A DNA stretch of 64,000 nt from positions 1 to 64,000 of the forward strand of contig JAUYQQ010000002.1 in the NCBI GenBank assembly GCA_030697165.1. Reading direction: 5' to 3'. Below the pieces are notes generated by a model. The model was not told the origin of the DNA. It ran no database searches and saw nothing but the letters and a program-made list of their open reading frames with translations. The position numbers and the translations under genes are program-made. Origin of the DNA: Acidobacteriota bacterium. GTDB taxonomy: Bacteria; Acidobacteriota; Vicinamibacteria; Vicinamibacterales; UBA2999. Below are positions 62,929-64,000 of the stretch, one piece after another (position 1 is the stretch's first letter; every line of letters begins with the position of its first letter).

Positions 62929-64000
62929 AGCTCGTGCCGGGCGTCCTGGCGGCATTTGTCGTGATGCTCACGGGCTTCTGGCTCGCCGATCAGATTGGCC
63001 AGGCGATTCTGGCCGCGCAGGGGCTGACGGGCAGCAGTCCGGTCTCTGGCGTCCCGGTCGCGATCGTCCTGGGCTTGCTGCTGCGCAACACGCTGCCGCT
63101 GCCGGCGTCACTGGCGCCGGGCCTGAAGTTCGCCACCACCGCCATTCTTCGCGCCGGCATCGTGCTGGTGGGCATTCGCCTGAGCCTGTTCGATGTCGTC
63201 AAGCTGGGCATTGCCGGCCTGCCGGTCGTGCTTGCGGCGATCGCCACCGGGCTGTTGTTCGTGACCTGGTTCAATAAGAAGCTGGGCTTGCCGCCGCGCC
63301 TGGGCACCCTGATCGCCGCCGGCACCAGCATTTGCGGCGTCACGGCCATCGTCTCGGTCGCCCCGGCCATCGAGGCCGACGAGCGCGAAGTGGCCTACGC
63401 CGTGGCCAACGTCGTCGCCTTCGGCCTGTTCGGGATGCTCGCCTATCCCTACCTCGCGCACTACTTCCTCACCTCGTCCGAGACGATTGGCTTGTTCCTG
63501 GGTACCGCCATTCACGACACGTCGCAGGTCGTTGGCGCGGCGCTGACCTACAAGCAGGTTTACGAAGATGATGTGGTGCTGCGAGTAGCGACGGTGACGA
63601 AGCTGACTCGCAACATCTTCCTGGCCGCGGTCATTCCGTTGCTGACGTGGATGCACATTCGCGACTCGCAGGCGGCCGTTGGTGGCGTGCCGAAGAAGAC
63701 CAGGTGGACGGCGCTGATTCCTGGCTTTGTCATCGGTTTCGTGGCGATGGCGGTGGTGCGCTCGGCCGGGGATGCCACACTGGGTTCAAATGGCGCAGCC
63801 TTCGGGATCTGGGACGCCGCGTCGTGGGCCTCGATCACGAAACAGCTGGGCGATTACTGGGCGTCTCAGATTTTGCTGGGCACGGCGATGGCTGCGGTCG
63901 GGCTGAACACCAACTTCGCGGTGTTCAAGGGCGTAGGCATGAAGCCGTTTGCCGTCGGCCTGGCCGGTGCGGTTGCGGTCGGGTCGGTCGGGATGCTGAT
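62925..64000 (+). CDS. YeiH-type putative sulfate exporter, 3' end outside window
   Basis: 358 codons to the window edge, starting at ATG 62925 (ATGA overlap). No stop is reached. Membrane helices alternate with the YeiH/UPF0324 signatures GLLLRNTLPLP, LRAGIVLVGIRLSL, AAGTSICGVTAIVSVAP, AIHDTSQVVGAA and KLTRNIFLAAVIPLL. The family (PF03601) is annotated as a sulfate or sulfonate-related exporter on weak grounds. Pairing with a NicO-like gene is notable but unexplained. Confidence 0.9.
   Translation, partial: MKLVPGVLAAFVVMLTGFWLADQIGQAILAAQGLTGSSPVSGVPVAIVLGLLLRNTLPLPASLAPGLKFATTAILRAGIVLVGIRLSLFDVVKLGIAGLPVVLAAIATGLLFVTWFNKKLGLPPRLGTLIAAGTSICGVTAIVSVAPAIEADEREVAYAVANVVAFGLFGMLAYPYLAHYFLTSSETIGLFLGTAIHDTSQVVGAALTYKQVYEDDVVLRVATVTKLTRNIFLAAVIPLLTWMHIRDSQAAVGGVPKKTRWTALIPGFVIGFVAMAVVRSAGDATLGSNGAAFGIWDAASWASITKQLGDYWASQILLGTAMAAVGLNTNFAVFKGVGMKPFAVGLAGAVAVGSVGML

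Overview
The window is a 64 kb stretch of high-GC bacterial chromosome. It starts inside a 23S rRNA gene and ends inside a membrane transporter gene. Gene content suggests Acidobacteriota, probably a Vicinamibacteria-like lineage: a subtilase with NIVWG repeats, a TolB-propeller Ser/Thr kinase, an N-terminal relic of an acidobacterial-type ECF sigma factor, PPK2, and several families of short palindromic repeats that also run in frame through proteins. The taxonomic call is inference from remembered family features, not from a search.

Layout. 1-1437: 3' half of a 23S rRNA gene, a spacer without tRNA, 5S rRNA and a terminator. 1449-11730: secreted and envelope proteins (a 1100-residue coiled-coil protein, two proteins with PsbP/DcrB-like modules of which one is an M48 protease, a polysaccharide deacetylase, an S41 protease) plus two signalling proteins. 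11822-22677: short, often divergent or overlapping gene pairs (dus, a TraB/GumN protein, tag-ppk2, three methyltransferases, cupin, DsrE-DUF1059, a SARP/BTAD regulator, a class C beta-lactamase-like hydrolase, a thioesterase). 22753-26632: tightly coupled yebC-ruvC-ruvA-ruvB-fabH. 26633-29630: an AT-richer leader, the NIVWG subtilase and a coupled GNAT protein. 29746-39808: queA, an unknown conserved protein, tRNA(CAU), tilS, ftsH, folP, cdaA, cdaR, glmM, pdxJ, a housekeeping run containing c-di-AMP synthesis. 39801-43704: a hydrolase, a TPR protein and a small membrane zinc-ribbon protein lead into a compact bacterial microcompartment (BMC) operon: class II aldolase, one BMC-H, three BMC-P and an 81-residue Cys-rich protein. 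43753-56910: 2-hydroxyacid dehydrogenase, nth, cyclophilin, DUF72, a REP-associated (RAYT) transposase bracketed by REP hairpins, queE-queC, a sensor kinase coupled to alaX, an S9 peptidase, ALDH7 and a thioesterase. 57005-64000: dodecin, Ser/Thr kinase, SDR, aldehyde dehydrogenase, a NicO-like protein and a truncated YeiH-type transporter.

The most interesting parts are the mini-BMC locus and the repeat landscape. In the BMC locus the aldolase C-terminus and the N-terminus of the 81-residue protein carry matching amphipathic helices that look like encapsulation peptides. At least five repeat families are present (REP hairpins with their RAYT; SGFSRT-coding hairpins read in the same frame in three unrelated proteins; GGTGCCTAA nonamers; an 18-bp perfect hairpin over the nth start; CTCCTG-type palindromes), and several alter gene ends.
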